In this document: piece by piece, positions 1-9,100 of the stretch | Layout: each line of letters begins with the position of its first letter | How positions within the stretch are numbered: position 1 is the first letter of the stretch | Made by a program: the position numbers and the translations under genes | Source: Psychrobacillus sp044762745 | GTDB lineage: Bacteria > Bacillota > Bacilli > Bacillales_A > Planococcaceae | Reading direction: 5' to 3' | Assembly: GCF_044762745.1 (NCBI RefSeq) | Contig: NZ_JBIWEX010000007.1 | Location: 62,001-126,000 of the forward strand | Length of the DNA: 64,000 nucleotides | Notes under the pieces: model-generated | The model's database searches: none | Seen by the model: only the letters and a program-made list of their open reading frames with translations | Told to the model about the DNA's origin: nothing

Positions 1-33
1 AAGAAGAATGAAATAGAACATAACTTTTTTCAT
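1..33 (-). CDS. GerAC-family spore germination lipoprotein, N-terminal end only
   Basis: Only the first eleven codons lie in the window, reading MKKVMFYFILL, a typical start of a lipoprotein signal peptide. An AGAAGGAG ribosome binding site sits inside the 3' end of the upstream gerAB-type gene, and the start codon follows two bases after that gene's stop. In gerA operons the third gene encodes the GerAC lipoprotein, which joins GerAA and GerAB in the germinant receptor of the spore inner membrane. Identity is inferred from position and the signal-like start; the rest of the gene lies beyond the left edge. Confidence 0.7.
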   Translation of the reverse strand, partial: MKKVMFYFILL

Positions 34-35
34 TA

Positions 36-1142
36 TTATTTCTCCTTCTGTGATGTATATTTCTTTTTCAACAACGTTACGAAAAATAAGAAAATAGGAT
101 AAACAAATATAATATATACAGCCACATGCCCAAATTGAGTGTTAATCGAATCTATTTGGGTTCTACTTTGAACGAACAATGTGCATATAAATATAATGAG
201 GGAGAAAATCCAAACGAATTTAGTCCCATTTATTTTTACTACTCTTATAGCACCACGATAAGCAGCCCATAAATAAAGACATAGATTAGGTAAAATAATC
301 AACATCCAAAAACATACCGCTACAAATTCGAATCGCTCCATAAAAGGAAAACTAATAAAACTGAACAAAGTTAACGTCGCCCATATCGTTTTAGTTAATT
401 TTCCTTCGCTATAATAAGTAAGCGAGACGAGCATAATAAGCAGATAAACAAATGTAGTAAATAACAAGCCTAAATGCACATGCTTTCGTACATTTTTTTT
501 GTCTTTTACAAAAGGGTAAATGATTTGAAGAATTTCAAAGCCAACAATCGTAAACGACATAGAATGTGCACCTTTTAATATAGAGCCTAAATTTGTCTCT
601 AAAATAGGGAAAAGGCTTTCTACTGATGCAAATTTTAAAGGTACTAATAACAAGGGGAGGATCCATAAAGCGAGTACGATACTAAAAAAAGAAACGCCAA
701 CAATCACCCGAAGTCCACCTGTAAACGCATATATAATGATTAAAAGTATGGTTGCAGAAAGAAACCACGTACCTAGTCCTGGAAAAACCCAAGTCTGGAT
801 CACTTCAATATAATTTCGTAGTACAGAAAAAAATGCAATGAAACAATACAAGATATAAATTGCATTGAAGAAATTACCAATCCATTTTCCAAAGATATCT
901 TGATGGATTAAGTAAAGATCATTGGAACCGTATATTTCCAATGTTTTGATCATACAAAAAGCCACGATATGAGTGGCAAGACCTGCCAGAAGAACGGAAA
1001 TCCATGCATCGTGTTTTGCATCTTGATAAACAATACGCTGAAATCCATGAATACCTACCCCAACCTGAGCCCCGTGAACAACAAAAAAGAGCAAATAAGC
1101 ATTAATCATATCATTGGGGCTAAGTTGTATTGGATTTTTCAT
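36..1142 (-). CDS. Spore germination protein, GerAB family (germinant receptor B subunit)
   Basis: The 368-residue product is almost entirely hydrophobic, with about ten membrane segments, and has the length and composition of GerAB/GerKB/YndE proteins of the amino acid-polyamine-organocation superfamily. These subunits bind or relay the nutrient germinant in the spore inner membrane. The N-terminal stretch (SPNDMINAYLLFFVV) and the HGAQVGVGI segment at residues ~23-31 fit the family's opening helix. It begins 20 bases after the gerAA-type gene and ends two bases before a gerAC-type gene, so the three form one operon. The germinant cannot be told from sequence. Confidence 0.93.
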   Translation of the reverse strand: MKNPIQLSPNDMINAYLLFFVVHGAQVGVGIHGFQRIVYQDAKHDAWISVLLAGLATHIVAFCMIKTLEIYGSNDLYLIHQDIFGKWIGNFFNAIYILYCFIAFFSVLRNYIEVIQTWVFPGLGTWFLSATILLIIIYAFTGGLRVIVGVSFFSIVLALWILPLLLVPLKFASVESLFPILETNLGSILKGAHSMSFTIVGFEILQIIYPFVKDKKNVRKHVHLGLLFTTFVYLLIMLVSLTYYSEGKLTKTIWATLTLFSFISFPFMERFEFVAVCFWMLIILPNLCLYLWAAYRGAIRVVKINGTKFVWIFSLIIFICTLFVQSRTQIDSINTQFGHVAVYIIFVYPIFLFFVTLLKKKYTSQKEK

Positions 1143-1162
1143 TCATTTCACCTTCAGTTCAA

Positions 1163-2680
1163 CTATTTTTCCGGGTTTGCAGGTTCTGGATTAATTTTTT
1201 CTTCATCATCAGGTCTGACAAAGGAAGGTCTTTTTGCTGTATATGAAAGAGGCATTCTTATAAGACTATCTCTCATATCTCGAACTCTAGGTGGATAGAA
1301 AGGCGCCATATACGGAGCACCCAAACTAGACTGACGTAATAGATGAACTAGTATAAAACAAAAGGCGAGCATAATGCCATAAAATCCCCAAAATCCTGCT
1401 AGTATGATGATTGGGAAACGAATGAGACGGATAACATTTCCCATTATATAACTTGGCGTCGTAAAGGATGCTAAGGCGCTTAAAGCGACAATAATAAGTA
1501 AAATATTACTTGTAATTCCTGCTTGTACGGCTGCAGTACCAATTACGATACCCCCTACAATCCCAATCGTTTGGCCAATCTTTGTTGGTAATCTTGCCCC
1601 GGCCTCTCTCAGTAATTCAATGATAAATTCGAGCAGGAGAGCTTCAAATACAGGTGGGAAAGGGACTAACGCTCTTGATTCACTTAGTGGAACTAGGAAG
1701 GCCAGTGGAATTACTTCATAGTGAAATGTCAGTGCACCTACATATATCGGAGTCAAAAAAACAGATAGAAAAATGGCACTAAATCTTAGTAGGCGAACAA
1801 ATGTGGCAATTTGCCATCGTAGATTTTGATCCTCTCTACTTTCAAAAAACTCCAGAAACGATTGAGGGCAAACAATTGCCATGGAACTGCCTTCGACTAT
1901 GACTCCCAGTTTCCCATTTAATAGACCATCGCAAAATCGATCCGGCCTTTCCGTTAGAAGCATTTGGGGAAAAGGAGAAAACGAGTTATCATCAATCATT
2001 TCAACAAGAACCGCGCTATCGAGTATTGCATCCACTTCCAGATCTTTTATCCTTTGGCGAAGTGTATTGACCATTTGATCCGAAGCAATACCATTCATGT
2101 ACAAAAGTGTGACGGAAGTATTTGAGCGCTTTCCAACTTTAATTTCTTCATTACAAAGATCGGGACTTACTATATAGCGGCGAACCAATGAGATATTTGT
2201 AGAAAGACTTTCATTGAATCCTACTTGCGCTCCGATTACTTGTGATTCATTTTCAGGTGCTGACAAACTTCGGGATTCTCGTTTAGGTATTTTGGCCAAC
2301 ACTACTTGGGAGTACCCTTCAATCAAGATAAGAACACTCCCATTTACTAGCGAAGCCACTATTGCATCTAGTTGACTAGATATATTTACCTCTGGTATCG
2401 ATAGAGCAGACTTGATAGCTTCTGGCTTTTCATAAAATTCATTTTGTAAATTAGTAATAATATGATTGTTTAAAGTCTGATCATTTACTAAATTATTTAT
2501 GTAAATAAGGGTTAGGTTTGGTGGAATAGATTTAATGATTAGATCAGATGGATTATGGATCGCATCTTTTATCGATTGAATAAAATCATTTTTCGATGAA
2601 GTAATCATTTCTGCATCTTTTTTAGGTCCTTGTATGACTATAGGTGTTTGTTTTTTATTGAAAGGTAGTTTAAATTTCAT
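1163..2680 (-). CDS. Spore germination protein, GerAA family (germinant receptor A subunit)
   Basis: This 505-residue protein has the GerAA/SpoVAF architecture: a soluble N-terminal region of about 290 residues, then a membrane part (roughly residues 295-455) with a long, highly conserved stretch including FHYEVIPLAF, PFPPVFEALLLEFIIELLRE and AGARLPTKIGQTIGIVGG, and a proline-rich cytoplasmic tail. GerA A subunits are ligand-gated channel-like components of the spore germinant receptor. It is the first gene of the operon gerAA-gerAB-gerAC read leftwards. A possible sigma-G promoter lies upstream (2720-2749). Several germinant receptor operons per genome are usual, so no letter is assigned. 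Confidence 0.95.
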   Translation of the reverse strand: MKFKLPFNKKQTPIVIQGPKKDAEMITSSKNDFIQSIKDAIHNPSDLIIKSIPPNLTLIYINNLVNDQTLNNHIITNLQNEFYEKPEAIKSALSIPEVNISSQLDAIVASLVNGSVLILIEGYSQVVLAKIPKRESRSLSAPENESQVIGAQVGFNESLSTNISLVRRYIVSPDLCNEEIKVGKRSNTSVTLLYMNGIASDQMVNTLRQRIKDLEVDAILDSAVLVEMIDDNSFSPFPQMLLTERPDRFCDGLLNGKLGVIVEGSSMAIVCPQSFLEFFESREDQNLRWQIATFVRLLRFSAIFLSVFLTPIYVGALTFHYEVIPLAFLVPLSESRALVPFPPVFEALLLEFIIELLREAGARLPTKIGQTIGIVGGIVIGTAAVQAGITSNILLIIVALSALASFTTPSYIMGNVIRLIRFPIIILAGFWGFYGIMLAFCFILVHLLRQSSLGAPYMAPFYPPRVRDMRDSLIRMPLSYTAKRPSFVRPDDEEKINPEPANPEK

Positions 2681-2719
2681 CTTGAATATTTGGCTCCTCT
2701 CATTTCTTGCTATAGTGTA

Positions 2720-2749
2720 TAGAATAGGCTTTAGAAAGGGTATCTATAC
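2720..2749 (-). promoter_or_regulatory. Possible sigma-G promoter of the gerA operon
   Basis: On the minus strand GTATA (2745-2749) and TATTCTA (2720-2726) are 18 bases apart and lie about 40-70 bases upstream of the gerAA start. They resemble the forespore sigma-G consensus (GnATR, CATnnTA). Germinant receptor operons are known to be sigma-G controlled, which makes this plausible, but the match is short and AT-rich. Confidence 0.4.
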
Positions 2750-2848
2750 TTATTTCAATAATCTTCAATAATTTGTTTTTAAAACAAGGGAGGCATTGCT
2801 ATATATTTTGTATAATGAAAGAAAGGAATAGAACTAGGAGGGAGAAAT

Positions 2849-3877
2849 ATGGATGAGGCACTAAAACAGTTGGCGGCACGAAAGAAAATGACCATTTCAT
2901 TAGATGAACTCTCTGCTTTATTTTATAAAGAGGGTCAAACCTATGAAGAACTAGCTACTATCATTTTAAATTTGGTAAATGATAGTATTCTACAAGCGGT
3001 GAAATCTACTGGACGAACGACTCGTACTCCTTCTGTTGCTTATAATTATCGAATCATGAAAACTGTGATGAAAGCAGATCACCATGGGGAACTACATACT
3101 TATAACCAAACTTTCCATAACTCCATTCATCTAGATGCCTATTATAAGCTACCTGCGGACGTTTTTTACAAAGACCTACCATTTTTAAAACGTCTTGATA
3201 CTTATATAATAACGAACGGGTTACCGAAAGAATCTGTTCCTGCTCCAGAGCGTAGTGCAGAAATAGTAGGAGATGAAAAATGGTTGGATGAAAAAGGTGG
3301 AAAAGAACTGCTTGAGCGTGTTCAACTTTGGGATCTTATAAAGATTATTCCGGTTTCTGACCCATTAATGATGGCAGTAAATCCGAAAACGCTTCAAAGA
3401 GCCAAACAAGTGCATCTGATCGTTGAAAACAAAACTACATACCAGGCGCTACTAGCAGTGTTGTCTGATACGATCTTCTCGACATTAATTTATGGCTGTG
3501 GCAATAAAATCGTCAAAAGCATCGAGCAATTTGACTGGCAATTACCGTTACCTGAAGTGGAACATACTTTTTACTATTTTGGGGATATCGACAAATCTGG
3601 CTTGACCATTTGGTATTCGCTCCATAAAAAGCAGCAAATTAAACTTGCTGTTCCTTTTTACGAAGCATGCTTAAAAAAACAACCTTTTCAAGGAAAGTTG
3701 AGTCAAAGAAAAAATGAAGACGCAACAAAATCTTTTCTAGCAGAATTACCACAAGGAGCAGCTATCGAAAAATTACTAGACGCGGGATTTTACTATCCGC
3801 AAGAAATACTTACATCTGCTGAACTCGGATCGATTTGGAGGGAATGGTCATGGAAAGTTATGAATGGGAAGGACTAA
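2849..3877 (+). CDS. jetD: Wadjet defence protein JetD (Toprim-fold nuclease subunit)
   Basis: The 342-residue protein ends in a DUF2220-type Toprim fold. The signature acid lies in IVENKTTYQ (Glu193), then STLIYGCGNK, then the metal-binding YYFGDIDKSGL with Asp246 and Asp248. The N-terminal half is expected to be winged-helix and arm regions. In Wadjet/MksBEFG systems JetD is the topoisomerase VI-like nuclease that cuts circular plasmid DNA after loop extrusion by the JetABC condensin. It follows an AGGAGGGAG ribosome binding site and overlaps jetA by 28 bases. Placing jetD first, ahead of jetA-B-C, differs from the better known type I order jetA-B-C-D and best fits type III systems. Confidence 0.88.
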   Translation: MDEALKQLAARKKMTISLDELSALFYKEGQTYEELATIILNLVNDSILQAVKSTGRTTRTPSVAYNYRIMKTVMKADHHGELHTYNQTFHNSIHLDAYYKLPADVFYKDLPFLKRLDTYIITNGLPKESVPAPERSAEIVGDEKWLDEKGGKELLERVQLWDLIKIIPVSDPLMMAVNPKTLQRAKQVHLIVENKTTYQALLAVLSDTIFSTLIYGCGNKIVKSIEQFDWQLPLPEVEHTFYYFGDIDKSGLTIWYSLHKKQQIKLAVPFYEACLKKQPFQGKLSQRKNEDATKSFLAELPQGAAIEKLLDAGFYYPQEILTSAELGSIWREWSWKVMNGKD

Positions 3878-5370
3878 CGGATGGTTATAAAGAGCGAATG
3901 CGGAGACTTGCCCTTTTTGATTCATTATATGAACTGCAGCGCAAACAGAAAAAAGATGTAAACGGAACGCCAATTGATATGCAAGGACTTGGGCTTCTAA
4001 CACTCCTGTTTTTCTTTGAACATAAACTACTACGAAATAATAAAGCAGGCACAGTAGAACTTGCAGCATATATTTTGCATATTACTGAACAAAAATACGA
4101 ATTGTCCCCAGGTCAAGAAGAGTCTCTTGCAAAAGAACTTGTCGAAGCATTTCGCCCACCAGATGGTCGCAAAAGAACGTATTCCTTTTACAACTGGGAG
4201 ACGAGACAAGACGAATCAATTTCGTACTCTATTTTAAAGGATAATAATTTTGATGCAGCTTCTGGTCGGCAATTTTACACGCTTGATGAAGACGGACTGG
4301 AACTAATTTTTGCGACGAAAGAGTTTTATAGTGAGTACCAATTATCCATTAACCAGCTAATGATCCGTAAACAGCTGGAAAAAGGTGAATACGGTAGTGC
4401 GCTAAGGCAAATGAATGAAATGCATATTAATGTAGAAACACTCAGGGAACGTATGACAAAGTTGAAACACGAAGTACTACGTAATATCGTCTCCGAAGAT
4501 ACGTTTGAGCGGTACAAAAAGTTACTAGAAGATATCCGCTTCCGACTGACTCGTGAGAATGAAGAATTTGTGGAATTGGAAAACTTCGTACATGAAACGC
4601 GGACAAGACTGTTTGAGAAGGATTACCATTTGGAGCAGCCAAAAGCATATAGCTATATACTTTCTATTACGAAAGAACTGGAAAGTGTACATAATGAACA
4701 CTCTAAATTATTAACAGAAAGTCAAATTCTTATTAATGATACGCTCGTTGCAGCGCAGCAATCACTCTATTATATGGGAGTGGAAGCATTCAATTTTAAA
4801 CAGGATATTTTATTGCCTATTGTAACGAAGCCGCTTCCGCTTGAAACGATGAAGGGAGTTCTCCATCCATTTTTCAAGCTGCCATACGCACAGTTATGGT
4901 CCCCCCTTAGCGTATTACAAGAGCAACATTTCAGAGAAGAACGAGAAGAAACGGTGGAAGACGCTTTTATGCAGCCAGATGAGGAATTGGTTAACAGCGC
5001 TGAACATCTATTATTGAAGGAACATTTTACAGCTTATTTAGAAGTACTTTTAGATGCGCTAGATACCGGGGTTTCTACACTTGATGAGCTTATCAAACAG
5101 ATGCGTGAAACGGAGCATGAAGCTTTTCTTCATCGCCGAACATTTTATCATTTTTTGTTATATATCCATCAGCGTTCTCCAATACGTTTTAATGTGGGAG
5201 AGACGGACGAGGAACAGATTGTCAATACGTTTTATGAGGCATTTAAGTTACTTGGTAGCAATGAATTAAAAGTAGTGGAGTTAACAGAAACGATCGAGGT
5301 AACGAAACGATACTCGATTCAAAATATGGAGTTTACTTTGGTCAAGGAGGTAGAAATGGATGCTTTATAG
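3850..5370 (+). CDS. jetA: Wadjet defence protein JetA (kleisin-like, DUF5716 type)
   Basis: A 506-residue, acidic, mostly helical protein with no membrane segment, in the position and size class of the JetA/MksF kleisin-like subunit that bridges the SMC heads of JetC. The start is set at ATG 3850 because GGAGG (3837-3841) sits eight bases ahead; upstream in-frame TTG and ATG codons overlap that ribosome binding site. The helical middle (roughly residues 150-290) fits the kleisin dimerisation and linker region. It overlaps jetD by 28 bases and jetB by 11, suggesting coupled translation in fixed stoichiometry. Assignment rests on context plus general resemblance to the DUF5716 JetA family. Confidence 0.82.
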   Translation: MESYEWEGLTDGYKERMRRLALFDSLYELQRKQKKDVNGTPIDMQGLGLLTLLFFFEHKLLRNNKAGTVELAAYILHITEQKYELSPGQEESLAKELVEAFRPPDGRKRTYSFYNWETRQDESISYSILKDNNFDAASGRQFYTLDEDGLELIFATKEFYSEYQLSINQLMIRKQLEKGEYGSALRQMNEMHINVETLRERMTKLKHEVLRNIVSEDTFERYKKLLEDIRFRLTRENEEFVELENFVHETRTRLFEKDYHLEQPKAYSYILSITKELESVHNEHSKLLTESQILINDTLVAAQQSLYYMGVEAFNFKQDILLPIVTKPLPLETMKGVLHPFFKLPYAQLWSPLSVLQEQHFREEREETVEDAFMQPDEELVNSAEHLLLKEHFTAYLEVLLDALDTGVSTLDELIKQMRETEHEAFLHRRTFYHFLLYIHQRSPIRFNVGETDEEQIVNTFYEAFKLLGSNELKVVELTETIEVTKRYSIQNMEFTLVKEVEMDAL

Positions 5371-6100
5371 TGAAGAAAAAGTGATCATGGCTTTTCAAGC
5401 TTTTCGTGAACTTGCACGTGATGGTATTGTTGGTGCCGAATGGTCTACTGTATACAAGGCAGATGATGATGTACGAGATTTGCTCGATTTGTTTGCAAAG
5501 GAAATGGCTTGTGTGAATGTTCCAGTTGGCAGTGAATTGTATTTGATTCCGGAAACGAAAATGTCGCCTTTCCATGTGAATAATGATTTTTTGAAGAAAA
5601 ACTATTTTAAAAGCGGAGCAGTGAATGCGGATATTTACTTAATGTATTTTTCAACGCTTATTTTGTTCGGTTATTTTTATGATAGTTATCAAACAAAGGA
5701 AGCGACGCGTGAATTTATCGGGATGGAAGACTGGGTTCGTGAAGTGCATGATAATATTCAGTCGTTAAAAGAGCATGATGAAGAAACATTAAAAAAAGAA
5801 GAACAGGAATTTTCGTATAACTGGACACAAATCATCTCGAAATGGGATGACATGAATGATTTAAAAGAAAGTGCCAAAAAACAAACTGGTAATACAATTA
5901 GCAGATTAAGCTTTTTAGATGGAGTGAAACGGTTTCTGCTCGATCAGGAGCTAGTACGAGAGCTAGGCAATCAGGAAATCACCTTAACGGAAAAAGCGAA
6001 AACCATTATTCAAAAATACTTTATGGACCTTGAATACAATAAAGGCATCTTTGAATTCATTTACCGTACAGAACAGGGGGACAATCATGCCAACAATTAG
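5360..6100 (+). CDS. jetB: Wadjet defence protein JetB (KITE-like, DUF6063 type)
   Basis: A soluble protein of 246 residues, the usual size of the MksE/JetB winged-helix (KITE) subunit that binds the kleisin-like JetA. It starts MLYSEEKVIMAFQAF; AAGGAGG (5344-5350) lies nine bases upstream inside the 3' end of jetA. The C-terminal 60 residues (FLDGVKRFLLDQELVRE, then ITLTEKAKTIIQKYF) read like a winged helix. It overlaps jetC by 14 bases. Taken alone the sequence would be hard to name; the call depends on its place between a JetA-like and an SMC-like gene and on resemblance to the DUF6063 family. Confidence 0.8.
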   Translation: MLYSEEKVIMAFQAFRELARDGIVGAEWSTVYKADDDVRDLLDLFAKEMACVNVPVGSELYLIPETKMSPFHVNNDFLKKNYFKSGAVNADIYLMYFSTLILFGYFYDSYQTKEATREFIGMEDWVREVHDNIQSLKEHDEETLKKEEQEFSYNWTQIISKWDDMNDLKESAKKQTGNTISRLSFLDGVKRFLLDQELVRELGNQEITLTEKAKTIIQKYFMDLEYNKGIFEFIYRTEQGDNHANN

Positions 6101-9100
6101 TAAGGTTCGGTTTACGAATGTGGTGTATGAGGACGGTCAAAAACGCTATAATGACGATTTGTTTCGGTTTGAAGGATTTAATGGGGCGGTTGTACTGGAA
6201 AATGGGGGCGGGAAAACAGTCTTTATCCAAACATTATTACAAGCAGTTATTCCTCATACGGATCTTGGAGAACGTAAAATTCGGGATACGCTTAAACTAG
6301 AAGGGCCGGCACATATAGCAATTGAGTGGATTATTTCGGAGAAGCCACGGCGTTATGTTATGACAGCCGTAAGCTTATTTTTGAGTGACAACAAAGTCGA
6401 TTCCTTTCGGTATGTGTATGAGTATGGGGCGAAGGATTCGGACGGAATTGAATCAATACCTTTTGTGAGTAATGAAGGAAAAAGACCTGCTGAAAAGTAT
6501 GAAATACAAGAGTATTACGCCAAAAAAACACAGCATTCTCCTCTTGCCAAGACATTCGGGACCATCAAATCGTATCGTCATTTTTTAGAGGAGCAATACC
6601 ACATCATTTCAGATGAATGGGATAGTATCGTTAAAATTAATAAAAATGAAGGCGGTATTGAGGCTTTCTTTGACGATTGTAAAATTGAAAAGCATTTATA
6701 TGATCGACTTTTAATCCCGACGGTAGAGTCATCAATTGCTGGTTTCGATTCAGGAACATTTGCAGATACATTTGAAGAGCAGCAGAAAAGCTTTCAATTG
6801 TACAAAGAGCTTCGTGCACAAATCGCCGAATACCAGTCTATTGAAGAAGAACTAACTGCATTTGTAAAAGCCAATGAAGTACTTCATACGAAATCACTCG
6901 AATATACCGAACGAAAAGCAGATGCGAAAGGTATTTTCAATCTCGCCGAAGAGCAAAAGGAACAGATAAGTCGAGAATTGGAACTTCTTTCAAAGTCCAG
7001 CAGGAATTTAGAACAAGAGCAAGTTGTATTAACGGTAAAGAAAGACTCTCTCACGATTCGTTTAAAAGAAGAAGAACTAGCAGCAGTTACAAATCGGTTA
7101 GATGAGCTAATAGAAGAGCGGGATCGTGTTCGGTCTTCCGTGTTTCAACTGGAAAAGCATTTTTACTCCTTACAGTTAGACAAACAAAACGCCATTTATA
7201 TAAAACAGCAAGAATTGACTTCCTACTATAAAGAAGAGATAGAACGGCTGAATGAAGACTCAGATGCAGTGGAGCTTGCGGATGAACTTGCGACTGTCCA
7301 CCGGGAAATGAAAGGTTATTTTGATGAGCAACAAGAAAAGTTGAAAAAAGAGCGCCAAGCGTTAGGATATGAGCTTCAGCCGTTAGAAGAGGAACTAAAA
7401 GCTTGCGAAAAAGAACAACAGATTCTAAATGAAAATAAGCAACAACTTGAAAAAGAACAAACAGAAAAAACGACCCGCATAGAGCTATCAGAACACTCGA
7501 TGCGAAAAATTCGTCACGCAATTCTTTCCAATGTAGATCAAGAAACAATTGCAACACGCTTACCAGAATGGATTACAGAGCACACTCGTGTAGACGAAGC
7601 AATTGTTTCCACACAAAATGACATGAAAAAGTTCCGAGAAACACTTGTAAGCATGCGTGATAAAAAAGAGGAACTGCAAGAAAAGATTAAAGAGGATTCT
7701 ATTGCGCATGCAAATCTAGTAACGAAAACGAAACAAATGGAAGAAGCGCATACGACTCAAAAAGAGAAGCTTGCAAACTTAAGCTATAGTTTGAGTAGAA
7801 AAGATTCACTTTATATGACACAAAGTTCAACCGAACAAGATATGATGCGTACAATTGCAAGATTAAAAGACGAGAAAGAAGACAAACTTGCAATAGAGCG
7901 ACTTGCTTTCCGCTTTATCGATGATTACGAGGCGCAAGATGTGTTTTTTGCAGATCCTTATTTAGAAAAACAACTTTCAGTCTGGTCTAACAGTATTGGA
8001 CTAATCGAAACGGGTATTCGTTACTTGAATCGACTGGACTTATCTGTCGAGGAGCAGATCCGAAATTTTCCAAACTGGCCAGTAACGCTGATCACAACAG
8101 AAGATAAAAAGAAGACATTAATAGAACGTGTTGATCATGTTAGGAAGCATTTATTACATCCCATTCATGTAATTGATTTGCAAGAAGCGAAAGCAATTAC
8201 GGAAAAGGGAACGGAAGCATCTTCTACAGTCATTTTACCATTACATTGGCGTGAAAATATGGAGAAAGAGTCCTTCACCCGTTGGAAAAATTCGCTACGT
8301 GCAGAAGCAAATAAAATCAAAGAAGAGCGTCAAGATACAGAAGAACGCCTTCGAATTTGGGAAGCCGCACTCGGTTCCCTAAAAGACTTTTTTGCTGAAT
8401 ATCCATATGAAATGGTAAAAGAGATAGAAACACGTGAACAACAGATGAAAGAGCAATTGCGTGAGTCAGAACGAATACTTACACGCTTAAAAAGAGAGAG
8501 TGCGGAGCTAGAGAATCGACTAGAAGCAAGTGAACGGCAAATTTCTAATAGGAAAGAGGAGCTTGCCGGATTAGAGTATAAAATAACAGAAGGACGTAAA
8601 CATGAAAACGAAGCGAAAGATGTGCTCCGTTTAAAAGAAGAATTAGAAACAACGAAAAAAGAACTTGCTACATTAATAGGAGTAGCGCGAAGACTACAAA
8701 ATAGAAAAGAAAATGTGGAAGATGAGAAAGAATCGATCCGGGAAAAGCTCGCCAGCAACCAAACTGAAATGGCTTTATTGGCTGCAGATGATTATTATCA
8801 ACCGGTGAGAAATGAAATGCCTATTTACTCTGGGAAATCACTTACATTATTGAAATCCCAAGCAGAAAATATTCGATTTAAGCTGCATAAAATTTCAAGC
8901 TCTCGAGGAGAATGGGAGACGAAAATGAAGATTGCAGCGGAAAAAATGCAAGAAGCGGAACGAGAAATAGCTCGTATCCAGAAGGATTGGTCCGATTTCA
9001 TTCCAGACGCAGGATTCCCTGAAAATGGAGGCATTCAAATCGAGCATTATCGTGAACGAATCCGCACTGAAAAGCGTGTATTAACTGAAGCAATAGCTAA

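Noticed and set aside
7087..7557. A long minus-strand frame of 156 codons opposite jetC
   Set aside because: It mirrors coiled-coil coding sequence, is Leu/Phe-rich as expected of antisense to Glu/Lys codons, and lacks translation signals.
8330..8758. A Ser-rich minus-strand frame of 142 codons opposite jetC
   Set aside because: Another antisense shadow of coiled-coil coding; no ribosome binding site.
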